Positions 14,696 through 23,765 of a DNA stretch of 64,000 bases are shown one piece after another; within the stretch, counting starts at the first letter, position 1; each line of letters begins with the position of its first letter. Under the pieces are notes generated by a model, which had not been told where the DNA came from, searched no databases, and saw only the letters and a list, made by a program, of their open reading frames with translations. Source of the DNA: an uncultured Geobacteraceae bacterium. GTDB taxonomy: Bacteria; Desulfobacterota; Desulfuromonadia; Geobacterales; Pseudopelobacteraceae. Location: the NCBI GenBank assembly GCA_903852495.1, contig CAINRC010000059.1:1-64000 (forward strand), in the 5' to 3' direction. A program made the translations under genes and the position numbers.

Positions 14696-16866
14696 CGAGT
14701 GAGCCATCCAACCAGCGTCCAAAGCGCACGTTCAGCAAGCCGTTCAACCCGATCGGCGCCATCATTGAATATCTGCATATCGTGGTCGCCATCACGCTGA
14801 TCGGCACATTGCTGACCGTTCCCTTCGTCATCCTCAAGAAAAAGCCGAAATACGGGACTGAGGGGATCATCATGATTAACCCCTACATGCCCAAGATCCT
14901 TTACCGGGTGGAGGACAGCAACTTTATCCATTCCTTTGAAGACTGGATGCGTACCCAGGTCAAGGTAATCACCAGTTATCCGGTGCTGGAATGGGCCATA
15001 AAGGATTATGAGGCACAGGGATTTAAATGGCGGCTTCAGGGTGAATCTTCGCTGTCAGCGGTCCACCGGCTTACCGGTCGTATCAAGGTGGTGCAGATCC
15101 GGGACACCCAACTCATTACTATTTCTACGGAGAGCTTGCGCAGCGACGGCATGGCGGAGATTATCAACAGCGTCATCAAGGGATATATCAACTCCATCGA
15201 TTCGTATACCCACACCCAGGACAGTTACAAACTGGACGTACTGGGGAAAGAACGGCAGAAAGTCCAGAAAGAGCTGGATGAGGGGTACCGGAAGCTTGAG
15301 GAGATCTCCCAGCATTACGGTACTGCCATCACCGAGGAAAAAAACCTTTACATCTACTTCGAGTCGCTCATGGACCTGAAGAAAACCTACAACAAGATGG
15401 TTGCTGAGCGGATCACTGCTGACAGCCGCATGAAGGCTCTGAATGAAAAAGGCGGCGTTCTGAAGGGGATGCCGCTTTCCGGACTGGTGGCCGACCGGGT
15501 TGACACCGGGCTCGGTATGTCCAGCCTCATAGTCCAGATCAGCACCCGTATTCAGGAGGCCAAGGAACAGATGGTAGGACTGACCGAGGATAACCCGCGC
15601 CAGATTCTGCTCAAACGCCGCCTGCTGGAGTTGGAAGGGCAGGTCGCCCGTCTGCAGGAGTGGATGATAAAAAATCAGGATCAGGTTGTGCGGGGCAAAC
15701 TTCTGGATGACAACCAGCTCGCCATTGAAAGTTCCAGGGTTGACTACCGGACATCGATAGACGCGGAAAAGCTTTTGCTGAAGGAGCTGGACCGTGCCCA
15801 GCAGGAGATTTTGAAATACAACTCCGCCGTGTTGCACGCCCAGACCAAACGTCAGGAAATCCAGAGGCTGATGGAAAGTCTGACCAGGATAAATGAGCGT
15901 ACCGATCAGATCCAGATGGAGTTTGCCTCGCCGGGACGTATCACGGTTACCGCCTGGGCCCAGAAACCGGAGCATCCCAATGTGGACCCGCGCGGCAAGC
16001 TGGTTCCGATCTGCTTCATCGTATCGCTGCTGGCCGGGGTTGGCGTAGCTCTTGGGCGTGAAATGAGCGACAGTCGCATCAAGCGTCCGGCCGATGTGGA
16101 GAAACTGCTCGGATTCCCGCTGACCGGTTTTCTGCTGCGCTCCTCTGAGGAAAAAATTCCGCTGGATGACCTGTACTCTCTGCATAAACGCCACCCCCGC
16201 TCCTTCATGACACAGCAACTGGCCGAGATCGTCGTAAAGATGGACCGGGAACGTCTGGAGCACGGCTCGAAGATCTTCGCCTTTACCGGACTTGGTGACG
16301 GCTGCGGCGTCACCATGCTGGTCATGAATCTTCTGGCCATGAGTTCGGTGCCGAGAGACCGCCGGCTCTACATTGACCTGAACAGCCGCGCGCCATCCGG
16401 CAGCAGCGAACCTTTAAAAAGCGTTATGAACAGCGCCCGAGATGCCAGCCTTCCCAATGACTTCCTTAATGGTGCCAGTGACGAATTCCCGTTTGCATTC
16501 TACCCCAGCGCCAGCGACCCGAACGCAGGGTTTGCGTATTCGTACGAGGATCTGAAGGAGCTAATCGAAGTACTGAGAGACTCCTTCGACATGATTGTAA
16601 TCGACCTCCCCCCAATCCTGCTTTCAGCGGACACCCAGGCTCTTGTCAGCATTGCCGACGTAACGGTACTGACTGCCCTGGCGCGCCATTCTCAGTGGGG
16701 AGAGTTGATGAGCTCCGTGTCAATGTTGGATGAAAGCGGTGTCAAGGTGATTTCGGTAGTGTTGAACCGGGTCGGCTTTGTGCGTGGGGGGTACCTCCGC
16801 AAAAAACTGCAGGCCTACTTGACCCTGGGACGGGAAAAGAAACGCCGCCTGTTCGGGAACGGGTAA
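14692..16866 (+). CDS. Wzc-like chain-length determinant with degenerate kinase domain
   Basis: A 724-residue inner-membrane polysaccharide co-polymerase. A Wzz domain starts after the first membrane segment (about residues 27-45); a long coiled-coil periplasmic part (about 165-410) leads to the second membrane segment (LVPICFIVSLLAGVGVALG, about 440-460). The cytoplasmic C-terminal part (about 500-720) has the tyrosine-autokinase fold, with a Walker B-like MIVIDLPPILL. The P-loop reads TGLGDGCGVTML: the essential Lys before Ser/Thr is replaced by Val. There is no C-terminal Tyr cluster. It probably sets chain length with Wza but should not be an active tyrosine kinase. Confidence 0.85.
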   Translation: MTSEPSNQRPKRTFSKPFNPIGAIIEYLHIVVAITLIGTLLTVPFVILKKKPKYGTEGIIMINPYMPKILYRVEDSNFIHSFEDWMRTQVKVITSYPVLEWAIKDYEAQGFKWRLQGESSLSAVHRLTGRIKVVQIRDTQLITISTESLRSDGMAEIINSVIKGYINSIDSYTHTQDSYKLDVLGKERQKVQKELDEGYRKLEEISQHYGTAITEEKNLYIYFESLMDLKKTYNKMVAERITADSRMKALNEKGGVLKGMPLSGLVADRVDTGLGMSSLIVQISTRIQEAKEQMVGLTEDNPRQILLKRRLLELEGQVARLQEWMIKNQDQVVRGKLLDDNQLAIESSRVDYRTSIDAEKLLLKELDRAQQEILKYNSAVLHAQTKRQEIQRLMESLTRINERTDQIQMEFASPGRITVTAWAQKPEHPNVDPRGKLVPICFIVSLLAGVGVALGREMSDSRIKRPADVEKLLGFPLTGFLLRSSEEKIPLDDLYSLHKRHPRSFMTQQLAEIVVKMDRERLEHGSKIFAFTGLGDGCGVTMLVMNLLAMSSVPRDRRLYIDLNSRAPSGSSEPLKSVMNSARDASLPNDFLNGASDEFPFAFYPSASDPNAGFAYSYEDLKELIEVLRDSFDMIVIDLPPILLSADTQALVSIADVTVLTALARHSQWGELMSSVSMLDESGVKVISVVLNRVGFVRGGYLRKKLQAYLTLGREKKRRLFGNG

Positions 16867-16873
16867 AAACCGG

Positions 16874-18232
16874 ATGGACAAGATCATCCTCCTCTTCATG
16901 ATGGTGGCCATCGCCCTGCTCATGTACAAGGAGCCGAAGGAACTGTTCATCTATTTCTTCCTGCCGGTACTGACGATGATGCCGGTCTACTTCCAGACCA
17001 AGATTGTATCCGGCATACCGGAAATCAGTTTCTGGAGCGCCGTGCTGCTGCCGATCGCGTTTGTCTGGATTTTCAACAAGCACGGCGAAGGGTACCGCTT
17101 TTCTCCACTTGATCTTCTTATCCTCCTCCATCTGATCCTCGTTTTTTCCGGTGAATGGCACAATACCACCTACAAAGAGGCGCAGAAGGTCTTCTACAAT
17201 GACCTGACCATTCGCCTGCTTCCCTGTGTCATGGCCCGTGCCTGGTTCATGGACTCGGACAGCCGCATGAAAATGTTCAAAATCATCATTTTGTGCGGTG
17301 GGATAGTGGCGGCCTTCCAGCTCATCGAATTCCGTTTATGGTTCAATGTGTTTGACGACATCCTGCGGAAAATCTGGCCACAATCGGTCCCCTGGGGTGG
17401 CGGCATGAGACGTGGCGGATTCAAGCGGGCGGCCGGCCCTTTCGGACATCCCATCTGCTCCGGCTATTTCTTTACCATGTTCGTACCGTTGGCAATATGG
17501 CTCTGGAAAAACGACTATTACGAGCTGAAAAAAAATGGCCGCTGGCTGTTTCTGCTCTTTGTTTTGGGTGCCATAACCTCTATCTCACGCGCTCCCATCG
17601 CCGGCGTCTTCATCGGATTCATCATTATCTGGTACGGATGGGCCAATAACAAAGGGGTGGCAACCATGTTTCTTGCCAGCTTCCTTATCGTGGCCTCTAT
17701 CATAGTAGTTCCGAAACTGATTGCCTACGTCAACGTTACCCGTGCCACGGCAGAGACGGAGGATCAGCGCAATGCCGCCTACCGGGCGGAACTGCTGGAT
17801 AATTACAAAGAGGTTATTGCGGAAAAACCGCTGTTCGGCTGGGGTCGTTTCGGTGTACCGGTGGTCAAGGGGCAGGATTCTGTAGACAACGAATATCTGG
17901 TGATCGTACTGGCATCAGGGTGGACAGCGCTCTATGCCTATCTTGCCAGTATGCTCTGGGTGCTGGTCAGGTTGAGTATCTTCGCCATATTCAGTGATCC
18001 GTCTTCGCGGGAAGGACGACTCGCCTGGTGCCTGCTGGCGGGGTTCATTGCTGCCGCTTTCACCCAGACAACGGTGTATGCCGGAACACAGACAATACAG
18101 TTTTTCTATATGCTCATGGGGTTTTCGGAAGCCCTGGTTCAGCTGAAGCATTTTGAAAACGAGGGGCAGCCCGCTCTTGCGCGGACACTTGGCGGAGATG
18201 CGTATGGCCATACCTTTTCCCGGACGTTGTAG
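16874..18232 (+). CDS. O-antigen ligase/polymerase family membrane protein (Wzy/WaaL-like)
   Basis: A 452-residue protein with about ten membrane segments (for example 3-17, 40-60, 75-95, 188-208, 225-245, 260-280, 355-375). The Wzy_C/O-antigen ligase pattern is seen in the large loop: RAAGPFGHPICSGYF and later NYKEVIAEKPLFGWGRFGVPV...DNEYLVIVLASG. It would polymerise or ligate lipid-linked repeat units in the periplasm. It is the last gene of the rightward operon and follows the Wzc-like gene by 7 bp, which points to polymerase rather than lipid A ligase. It converges with a leftward GT4 gene 42 bp away. Confidence 0.85.
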   Translation: MDKIILLFMMVAIALLMYKEPKELFIYFFLPVLTMMPVYFQTKIVSGIPEISFWSAVLLPIAFVWIFNKHGEGYRFSPLDLLILLHLILVFSGEWHNTTYKEAQKVFYNDLTIRLLPCVMARAWFMDSDSRMKMFKIIILCGGIVAAFQLIEFRLWFNVFDDILRKIWPQSVPWGGGMRRGGFKRAAGPFGHPICSGYFFTMFVPLAIWLWKNDYYELKKNGRWLFLLFVLGAITSISRAPIAGVFIGFIIIWYGWANNKGVATMFLASFLIVASIIVVPKLIAYVNVTRATAETEDQRNAAYRAELLDNYKEVIAEKPLFGWGRFGVPVVKGQDSVDNEYLVIVLASGWTALYAYLASMLWVLVRLSIFAIFSDPSSREGRLAWCLLAGFIAAAFTQTTVYAGTQTIQFFYMLMGFSEALVQLKHFENEGQPALARTLGGDAYGHTFSRTL

Positions 18233-18274
18233 GAAACAGGCGTCATTCTGAGCAGTTACTCCCCCATAACCGTT

Positions 18275-19444
18275 TCATGAATTCCCCGCCGCACCGGCAA
18301 TTATCTCCAGATACCGTGAAAGAAACGCTTCGGAAGAAAAAGTGCGCTCATACAGGGCGCGCTGACTGATCTGCAGTGCCTCCAGCTTTACCCGATCGCG
18401 CAGAAGCGGCACGAGAAGGGCGGCAATCTCTTCCGGTTTCGATTCTTGGGCAATAACCGCCTCCGGGGTATCGGTGAGGATCTCCTGCAGCGCCTCATAC
18501 TCAAGGGCAAGCACCGGGATATTGCAGGCCATCGCTTCCAGGAGCGTCATGCCGAAGCTCTCTTCAAGCGAAGTGTGCAGGTACAGGTCAGCCTGAGCCA
18601 GCAGGGTGAAGACCGTTGCCCGGTCCTGAATTCCCCAGAAGGTAAAGAGCTCCGTCACCTCCAGTTGCATCACCAGCTGTTCCAGAAACAGTTTTTCCTC
18701 CGGATCTTCAACCCCGACCAGCACGAAGCGGCAGGGAAACCCCATCTGTTTGAGGGCAACAGCCACATGAGGCAGCAGGCGCTGGTTCTTCCTCCAGTGC
18801 AGTAAGCCGACATTTATGATCACCGGCATCTCATTGTGGTGGCGTTCCGGCAGCTGCATCGCCTCAGGGAGGGAAACCCCCGGATAGGCCAGTTGGATCC
18901 TCTGCTTGGTCACCCCTGGAACCATTCGCCGCACCAGTTCTTCATTGCGCCGCGATACCGGCACCAGAGTAACCCCCGGATCGTTCAGCGCCCGTTCCAT
19001 CCGGCGGCGCAGCCAGCGAATGGCAAAGCCCTGCTTCGGAAAAATCCCCGCATCGGTAAACTCTTCCCACGGGTCGGTCCTGAAATGACAGACCAGCAAC
19101 ACCGGGCACCGTCCGCCGACTGCGGAGAGCGCTGCATCCGCCGAGAGCGGATCGTGGGCAATGACCGCGCTGATGGTCCCGGAGGCGGCGGCAATTACTC
19201 CCTTAAGTTGTTTCAGGGTCAGGGCAAGATCGAGCAGACGCAGGAGCGGGGAGTTGATGTTCCGCCTGAACCGACGGGCGATCCGGAGCGCCAGAGTGCG
19301 GTCGGAATTGGCGCAATCGTACGGCGTCACGAAGCGCACCGGATTGCCGGCAGCCTCAAACAACCGTTGTAGGTCGCCGGCAAAACTTACCACACCGTTT
19401 CTGTTGTGCTCCAGGTCAAGAAGGGATGTCATGAGGATGTTCAT
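18275..19444 (-). CDS. Glycosyltransferase family 4
   Basis: A 389-residue GT-B enzyme. The N-terminal part (residues 1-175) has VVSFAGDLQRLFEAAG and IAHDPLSADAAL; the C-terminal Glycos_transf_1 domain contains NVGLLHWRKNQRLLPHV and the EX7E motif in LHTSLEESFGMTLLEAMACNIPVLALEYEALQEIL (residues about 295-330). It is last in a leftward group with the flippase 36 bp upstream. It likely adds one sugar of the repeat unit that the flippase exports. Confidence 0.87.
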   Translation of the reverse strand: MNILMTSLLDLEHNRNGVVSFAGDLQRLFEAAGNPVRFVTPYDCANSDRTLALRIARRFRRNINSPLLRLLDLALTLKQLKGVIAAASGTISAVIAHDPLSADAALSAVGGRCPVLLVCHFRTDPWEEFTDAGIFPKQGFAIRWLRRRMERALNDPGVTLVPVSRRNEELVRRMVPGVTKQRIQLAYPGVSLPEAMQLPERHHNEMPVIINVGLLHWRKNQRLLPHVAVALKQMGFPCRFVLVGVEDPEEKLFLEQLVMQLEVTELFTFWGIQDRATVFTLLAQADLYLHTSLEESFGMTLLEAMACNIPVLALEYEALQEILTDTPEAVIAQESKPEEIAALLVPLLRDRVKLEALQISQRALYERTFSSEAFLSRYLEIIAGAAGNS

Positions 19445-19480
19445 GGCTGGAGAAGGCCTCCGTGCGTCTTCGTTAATACG

Positions 19481-20875
19481 TCATCCAAGCAGATAGGCGA
19501 TGCCTTTACCGATAAGCGCACCGGCCGGTAACGCCGGCAATACCAGGAGTTCTTTTTTGAGATCGAAGATTCCTTCCCGGTACTGATAATAATAGGTGAG
19601 AGGAATGCTGAAAAAGGAATTGGTCGCGATGACCCAGATTGCCCCGTCGAAGCCGTAGTAATTGAAGGCAACCGGGAGCAGCAGATACAGCGGCACCACC
19701 CTGCAGGTCAGCAGAGTTACAAACTGCTGCGGTATGCCCTTGGCCATGAAAAACTGACCGGTCACACCGAAACGTGCCTCGAACAGGCCGATGGAAAGTA
19801 TCTCCACCATCGGTCCCGCCGAGGCATACCGGCCGTCATAGAGTAAGTCAACAATGAAGTGCCCTGAACAAAACAGTATGCCGGCCAGCAGAAGCAGCAC
19901 AATATCAATCGGGGTGCGCAGCTTGTAGTATTTCTCCCGTACCTGCTCCGGTTTGTCCCGGATAATTTCGCTCAGCAACGGGAACGAAATGTTATCACAC
20001 AGCTTTCCTGTCACCTGCTGAATTGAGGAGACCAGCATGGACGCTATTGAATAAAACCCGAGCAGCTTTGCATCGACCAGCCCGCCAAGCATCAGACGGT
20101 CACCGCTCATAAGCAGGAAGCCGAGTATTGACGAGAAAAACACCCATTTGCCGTAGCCCATGATTTCTTTGAATGAATCACGATCCCAGAGCAGTCTGTT
20201 TTTTGGGCCGTTCAGCAGCGTATGGCTGAGGATAACCCGTGTAATGGTGGAAACGAGCGCACCCGCGACCAGTACCCAGATTGTTTTACTGACCAGAGCC
20301 CAGGCCAGCATGCAAATGAGTGCCACAACCTGGCTTAATAATTCTATCCGGGTTACCCGGCCCAGTTCAAGTTTGCGGCGGGCCAGAGCCAGTTTGTTTG
20401 ATTCGAATCCCGCAAGCAGGACAGAAAAAGAGATTGCCAGGACAACCGGCGGCAGTATGGCGTTCGAGTAAGCACTTCCGGCCGGTAACAGATGAAACAT
20501 TCCGGCAAGATACAGCGCAAGGGCTATGAGCACGGCCACGGCCCACAATACAGCGCCGCGTAAAATCTGTACGACCCAGGCGGTATTCAAAAAAACCGGA
20601 TCTTCTCCGCGCCGGCTTTGAATGATGCTCTGGCCGAGACCGAAATCTGAAAACAGGGCCAAGCCGAACATAATGGTATTGGAGATTGCCATGACGCCGA
20701 ACATTTCCGGCATCAGCAGGCGGGTCATGATTAAATTGCTGCCCAAACGAAGCACCTGGCTTGCGCCGTAACTGATCAAGGTCCAGACGCCGGCTCGTAG
20801 GACACGTTTTTGGAGTGGCCGTGAGACGGGAGGCTTGTCAGCACTGTCAGGGGGGGGAGAGGACTGGTCGGTCAT
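19481..20875 (-). CDS. Polysaccharide flippase (Wzx, MOP family)
   Basis: A 464-residue membrane protein with about 12-14 hydrophobic segments and the Polysacc_synt signature near the N terminus (RAGVWTLISYGASQVLRLGSNLIMTRLLMPEMFGVMAI). Such proteins move undecaprenyl-linked oligosaccharide units across the inner membrane. The N terminus has a 25-residue polar extension. It lies between two glycosyltransferase genes in the same direction and probably forms an operon with them. The matching polymerase (16874) and export proteins are on the opposite strand next door. Confidence 0.9.
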   Translation of the reverse strand: MTDQSSPPPDSADKPPVSRPLQKRVLRAGVWTLISYGASQVLRLGSNLIMTRLLMPEMFGVMAISNTIMFGLALFSDFGLGQSIIQSRRGEDPVFLNTAWVVQILRGAVLWAVAVLIALALYLAGMFHLLPAGSAYSNAILPPVVLAISFSVLLAGFESNKLALARRKLELGRVTRIELLSQVVALICMLAWALVSKTIWVLVAGALVSTITRVILSHTLLNGPKNRLLWDRDSFKEIMGYGKWVFFSSILGFLLMSGDRLMLGGLVDAKLLGFYSIASMLVSSIQQVTGKLCDNISFPLLSEIIRDKPEQVREKYYKLRTPIDIVLLLLAGILFCSGHFIVDLLYDGRYASAGPMVEILSIGLFEARFGVTGQFFMAKGIPQQFVTLLTCRVVPLYLLLPVAFNYYGFDGAIWVIATNSFFSIPLTYYYQYREGIFDLKKELLVLPALPAGALIGKGIAYLLG

Positions 20876-20921
20876 AGGTGATCCGATGATGCCGCTCTGT
20901 CCGGATCAGAATGGAAGTAAA

Positions 20922-21761
20922 TCATTGTGCTCCCTTGCGAGCCGGCTCTTTGAGTTTCCAGTATTTCATCGCCTTGTTGGGCACTACGGTTGCGCCGTCA
21001 AACGGCTCTGTGCTCATCTGCCATTTATCCGCCAGGTAACGATTGTTGTAGCAACTGTACCCGTTCGTTTCTTCATCCATGTTTTTTCCGTAACTGTTGA
21101 CGGTAAGCCGCTTGTGCCTGAGTTTCAGCTTGCCCGCTATTGAGTCGGCAGAGTAGTCGCTCAGGAGGAGGCCGCACAATGACAGCCGCGCCAGATAATC
21201 ATCATCTTCCCCGCCGATTTCCAGAAGACCCTCGTCAAAAGGGCCCACTTTTTCATGCAGGGTCCGGGAAATGATATAATTGCTCCACGACCCGTTGATG
21301 GTGGCAATCTCTTCGCCAAGAATTCCCGAATTGCTGATCATCTCGCAAAACGACGCTTTCACCCTGATATCATCGTTCAGCATCAAAATTTTCTGGTGAC
21401 GGGAGCAGAGCACGATCTGATTCCACAGCGTACTCAAACCTTTCGACTCTGTGTATGTAACCAGCTCCACGTTAGCAAACTGCCCGCAGAAGCGGCCAAT
21501 CTCCTGAAGGTAGACCGCCTGCTCCTTTTGTTTGACATGACCGTTGGCAATTACAATGATCTGGGCCGCAGGGAACATAACAGCCAGCTTGCTCACCAGC
21601 GGTTTCAGGCAGTTGTCGAACCGGTCCATGAAGGTAGAAATGCCGATCGTAAAGAGCGGATGGGGCTTCGCCTGTTTTTGAACCCGGTCGCGCTGAAAAA
21701 GCGACCAGGTGAGATCCTCGATCATCCATCCCAGTTCTGTTAACGTATTTTCCAGTATCAT
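20922..21761 (-). CDS. Putative glycosyltransferase (GT-A fold)
   Basis: A 279-residue protein with a GT2-like core: PLFTIGISTFMDRFDNCLKPL at the start of the fold, KILMLNDDIRV as the metal site (near residue 140), and FDEGLLEIGGEDDDYLARLSLCG as the acceptor/ED motif. The N-terminal 33 residues are an extension predicted to be helical. No membrane segment is visible. It lies 46 bp upstream of the flippase gene in the same direction. The exact GT family is uncertain because the N-terminal DxS nucleotide motif is weak. Confidence 0.7.
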   Translation of the reverse strand: MILENTLTELGWMIEDLTWSLFQRDRVQKQAKPHPLFTIGISTFMDRFDNCLKPLVSKLAVMFPAAQIIVIANGHVKQKEQAVYLQEIGRFCGQFANVELVTYTESKGLSTLWNQIVLCSRHQKILMLNDDIRVKASFCEMISNSGILGEEIATINGSWSNYIISRTLHEKVGPFDEGLLEIGGEDDDYLARLSLCGLLLSDYSADSIAGKLKLRHKRLTVNSYGKNMDEETNGYSCYNNRYLADKWQMSTEPFDGATVVPNKAMKYWKLKEPARKGAQ

Positions 21762-21934
21762 AGAGGACTCACAATTCCTTGGTTTGACATGATGGTGCTC
21801 GTTACGGGCATCTGGAATATATGCAGAATAGTGAATGGTACATACGGTACCACCACCGGTTTGTCAAGCATACCCATACCCGAAAGTTCCGGCAGATATC
21901 TGCACGCTGGCGGATAAGCGGGATTCGTCGCCCG

Positions 21935-22576
21935 TTACAACTGACGGCGAATGGAGGTGTCGTCAGTATTCCGCCGTTTCTGGGGACTTCCATTCTGCCG
22001 ATATGTATCCAACCGGCCATACAGCCAGCGGATTGCGCCCCACACCGTCATGCCCAGCCCGGCCAGCTCCAGCAGTCTGCCCGTTGAGATCCCGGCCAGC
22101 CGCAGGTTAAACAGAGTGTCCGTATCGTGATAGGAAATCAGTTGCAGCAGCGCAAGCAGAAGCAGCAGGCCGACACCCAAAACCGCAGGCATGCACTCTG
22201 ACCAAACTTCATGCAATCTGACGCGATAGCGCTTCAGCGTCATGAGAGTCACCACGCAGAGGAACATAAGAATCAGGATTTGCCATTCGCGACGCCCCGC
22301 ATACCACCCGTCGGTTTGTGCAAATGCGCGAACAAAATTAGTCAGCAGGTTGTCGATCCGGTACAACGTATTACCACCCAGTAACGCCAGCATGATGGCG
22401 GCCAGAAACCAGACTCCGCCGCTTTCGCCGCTGCTCCGGCTCATTTGGCGGGCGCCGAAGCAGAGCAGTGCGGCACAAGAATAGGCCGCCACGAGCAGGA
22501 GTTCATGCCAGCCGGCTCCCTGAACCACGGCTTCCCATTTGTAATACGCTATGTCCCACGCCTCATACCAGTTCAT
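21935..22576 (-). CDS. Integral membrane protein of unknown function
   Basis: A 213-residue protein with about five hydrophobic segments (residues 25-42, 55-70, 104-120, 132-150, 168-185). The loop NTLYRIDNLLTNFVRAFAQTDGWYAGRREWQ resembles a pattern seen in small uncharacterised membrane proteins linked to polysaccharide loci. The last 30 residues are basic and cytoplasmic. It is the first gene of the leftward flippase group, 173 bp before the next gene, and is divergent from a GT4 gene. Function is unknown. Confidence 0.7.
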   Translation of the reverse strand: MNWYEAWDIAYYKWEAVVQGAGWHELLLVAAYSCAALLCFGARQMSRSSGESGGVWFLAAIMLALLGGNTLYRIDNLLTNFVRAFAQTDGWYAGRREWQILILMFLCVVTLMTLKRYRVRLHEVWSECMPAVLGVGLLLLLALLQLISYHDTDTLFNLRLAGISTGRLLELAGLGMTVWGAIRWLYGRLDTYRQNGSPQKRRNTDDTSIRRQL

Positions 22577-22712
22577 TCAGGCCACCCGCACGCAACGATA
22601 CAATATTTTGCAGAGCATATATACAGAAGACGCTGACAAATTTCAATTTTTGTGACATTGTGGCAACTTGCCGGCCTGATGGACCGGTACTGATACTTTG
22701 AAGGATGCAATC

Positions 22713-23765
22713 ATGGATATAACTTTTCTCGTACCCTTTAAAGGAATCGCCGGCGGCCTGCGGGTGGTCACCTGTTACGGCAACGCCCTCATCCGCAGGG
22801 GACACCGGGTCACGGTTGTCTACCCGAAACGTGAATTTGCCTTCCGGGAACGACTGCGTCGCGAGGTCAAACGAGCGTTTCATCACGAGAAGGATCATCT
22901 TGATTATTTCTGCGGAAAACTCCTTGAAGTGCCGGAAATAAGCGCAGCACATATCCCCGACGGTGACGTCGTAATCGCCACGTCGTTTCAGACCGCCGAA
23001 TGGGCCGCCCCCCTTCCCGGCCGGTGCGGTGCCAAGTCCTACCTCATTCAGGGCTATGAAAAAATGTGGGCCAAAGAGAGCGAGGACGTGGATGCCACCT
23101 TTCGCCTGCCATTCCGTAAAATAGTCATCTCCCGCTGGCTGAAAGATCTGGTGGAGGAAATTTCCGGGGAGCGCGGCATTCCGGTCATACCGAATGGGCG
23201 GGATTTTTTCCTCTCCTGCTTTGACGGCGAAGGGATCACCAGAAAATTCGACGTGGGGCTGCTCTACTCCCCGGTTCCGCTGAAACGCACCGATGTGGCG
23301 CTGAAGGCGCTGGCGATCCTGATGGAGCGCCATCCCGGCCTGAAAATCGCCATGTTTGGCTCCCAGGAACCTGATCTGGAACAGTACCCGGATTTCCCTT
23401 TTGGCAAGGTTGAGTTCCAGCGGACCCCCACCCAGGAGGAGATCCGTCGCACCTATCTGGATACTAAGGTCTGGATAACAGCTTCCAGCACCGAGGGGTT
23501 CTGTCTGCCCGCCCTGGAAGCGATCTCCCTTGGCTGCCCGATCGTCTCGGCAGACAACAGGGGTGTTTTGGACGTCATCAGCGACGGTGTGGAAGGGTAT
23601 ATCGTCCCGGTGGGCGATCCGGCGGCGCTTGCCGACCGGGTCTCACGTCTTCTGGACGACCGGGAACTGCTGAACCGCATGAGCGCCGCCGCCCTGCGCC
23701 GGGCCGACGATTTTTCGTGGGAACGTTCAACGGATATGCTGGAGAAGGTGTTGGAGGGAGCATGA
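22713..23765 (+). CDS. Glycosyltransferase family 4
   Basis: A 350-residue GT-B enzyme beginning MDITFLVPFKGIAGGLRVV, a typical Rossmann acceptor domain with the Gly-Gly loop. The C-terminal domain contains GLLYSPVPLKRTDVALKAL and the EX7E motif in ITASSTEGFCLPALEAISLGCPIVSADNRGVLDVI near residues 260-290. ATG 22713 follows AAGGAT and is preferred to the in-frame TTG at 22698. It heads three rightward glycosyltransferase genes joined by ATGA overlaps. Confidence 0.87.
   Translation: MDITFLVPFKGIAGGLRVVTCYGNALIRRGHRVTVVYPKREFAFRERLRREVKRAFHHEKDHLDYFCGKLLEVPEISAAHIPDGDVVIATSFQTAEWAAPLPGRCGAKSYLIQGYEKMWAKESEDVDATFRLPFRKIVISRWLKDLVEEISGERGIPVIPNGRDFFLSCFDGEGITRKFDVGLLYSPVPLKRTDVALKALAILMERHPGLKIAMFGSQEPDLEQYPDFPFGKVEFQRTPTQEEIRRTYLDTKVWITASSTEGFCLPALEAISLGCPIVSADNRGVLDVISDGVEGYIVPVGDPAALADRVSRLLDDRELLNRMSAAALRRADDFSWERSTDMLEKVLEGA

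Noticed and set aside
22650-22690. GGCAAC...TTGCC before the GT4 gene as sigma-54 promoter
   Set aside because: The spacing between the GG and GC elements is wrong.
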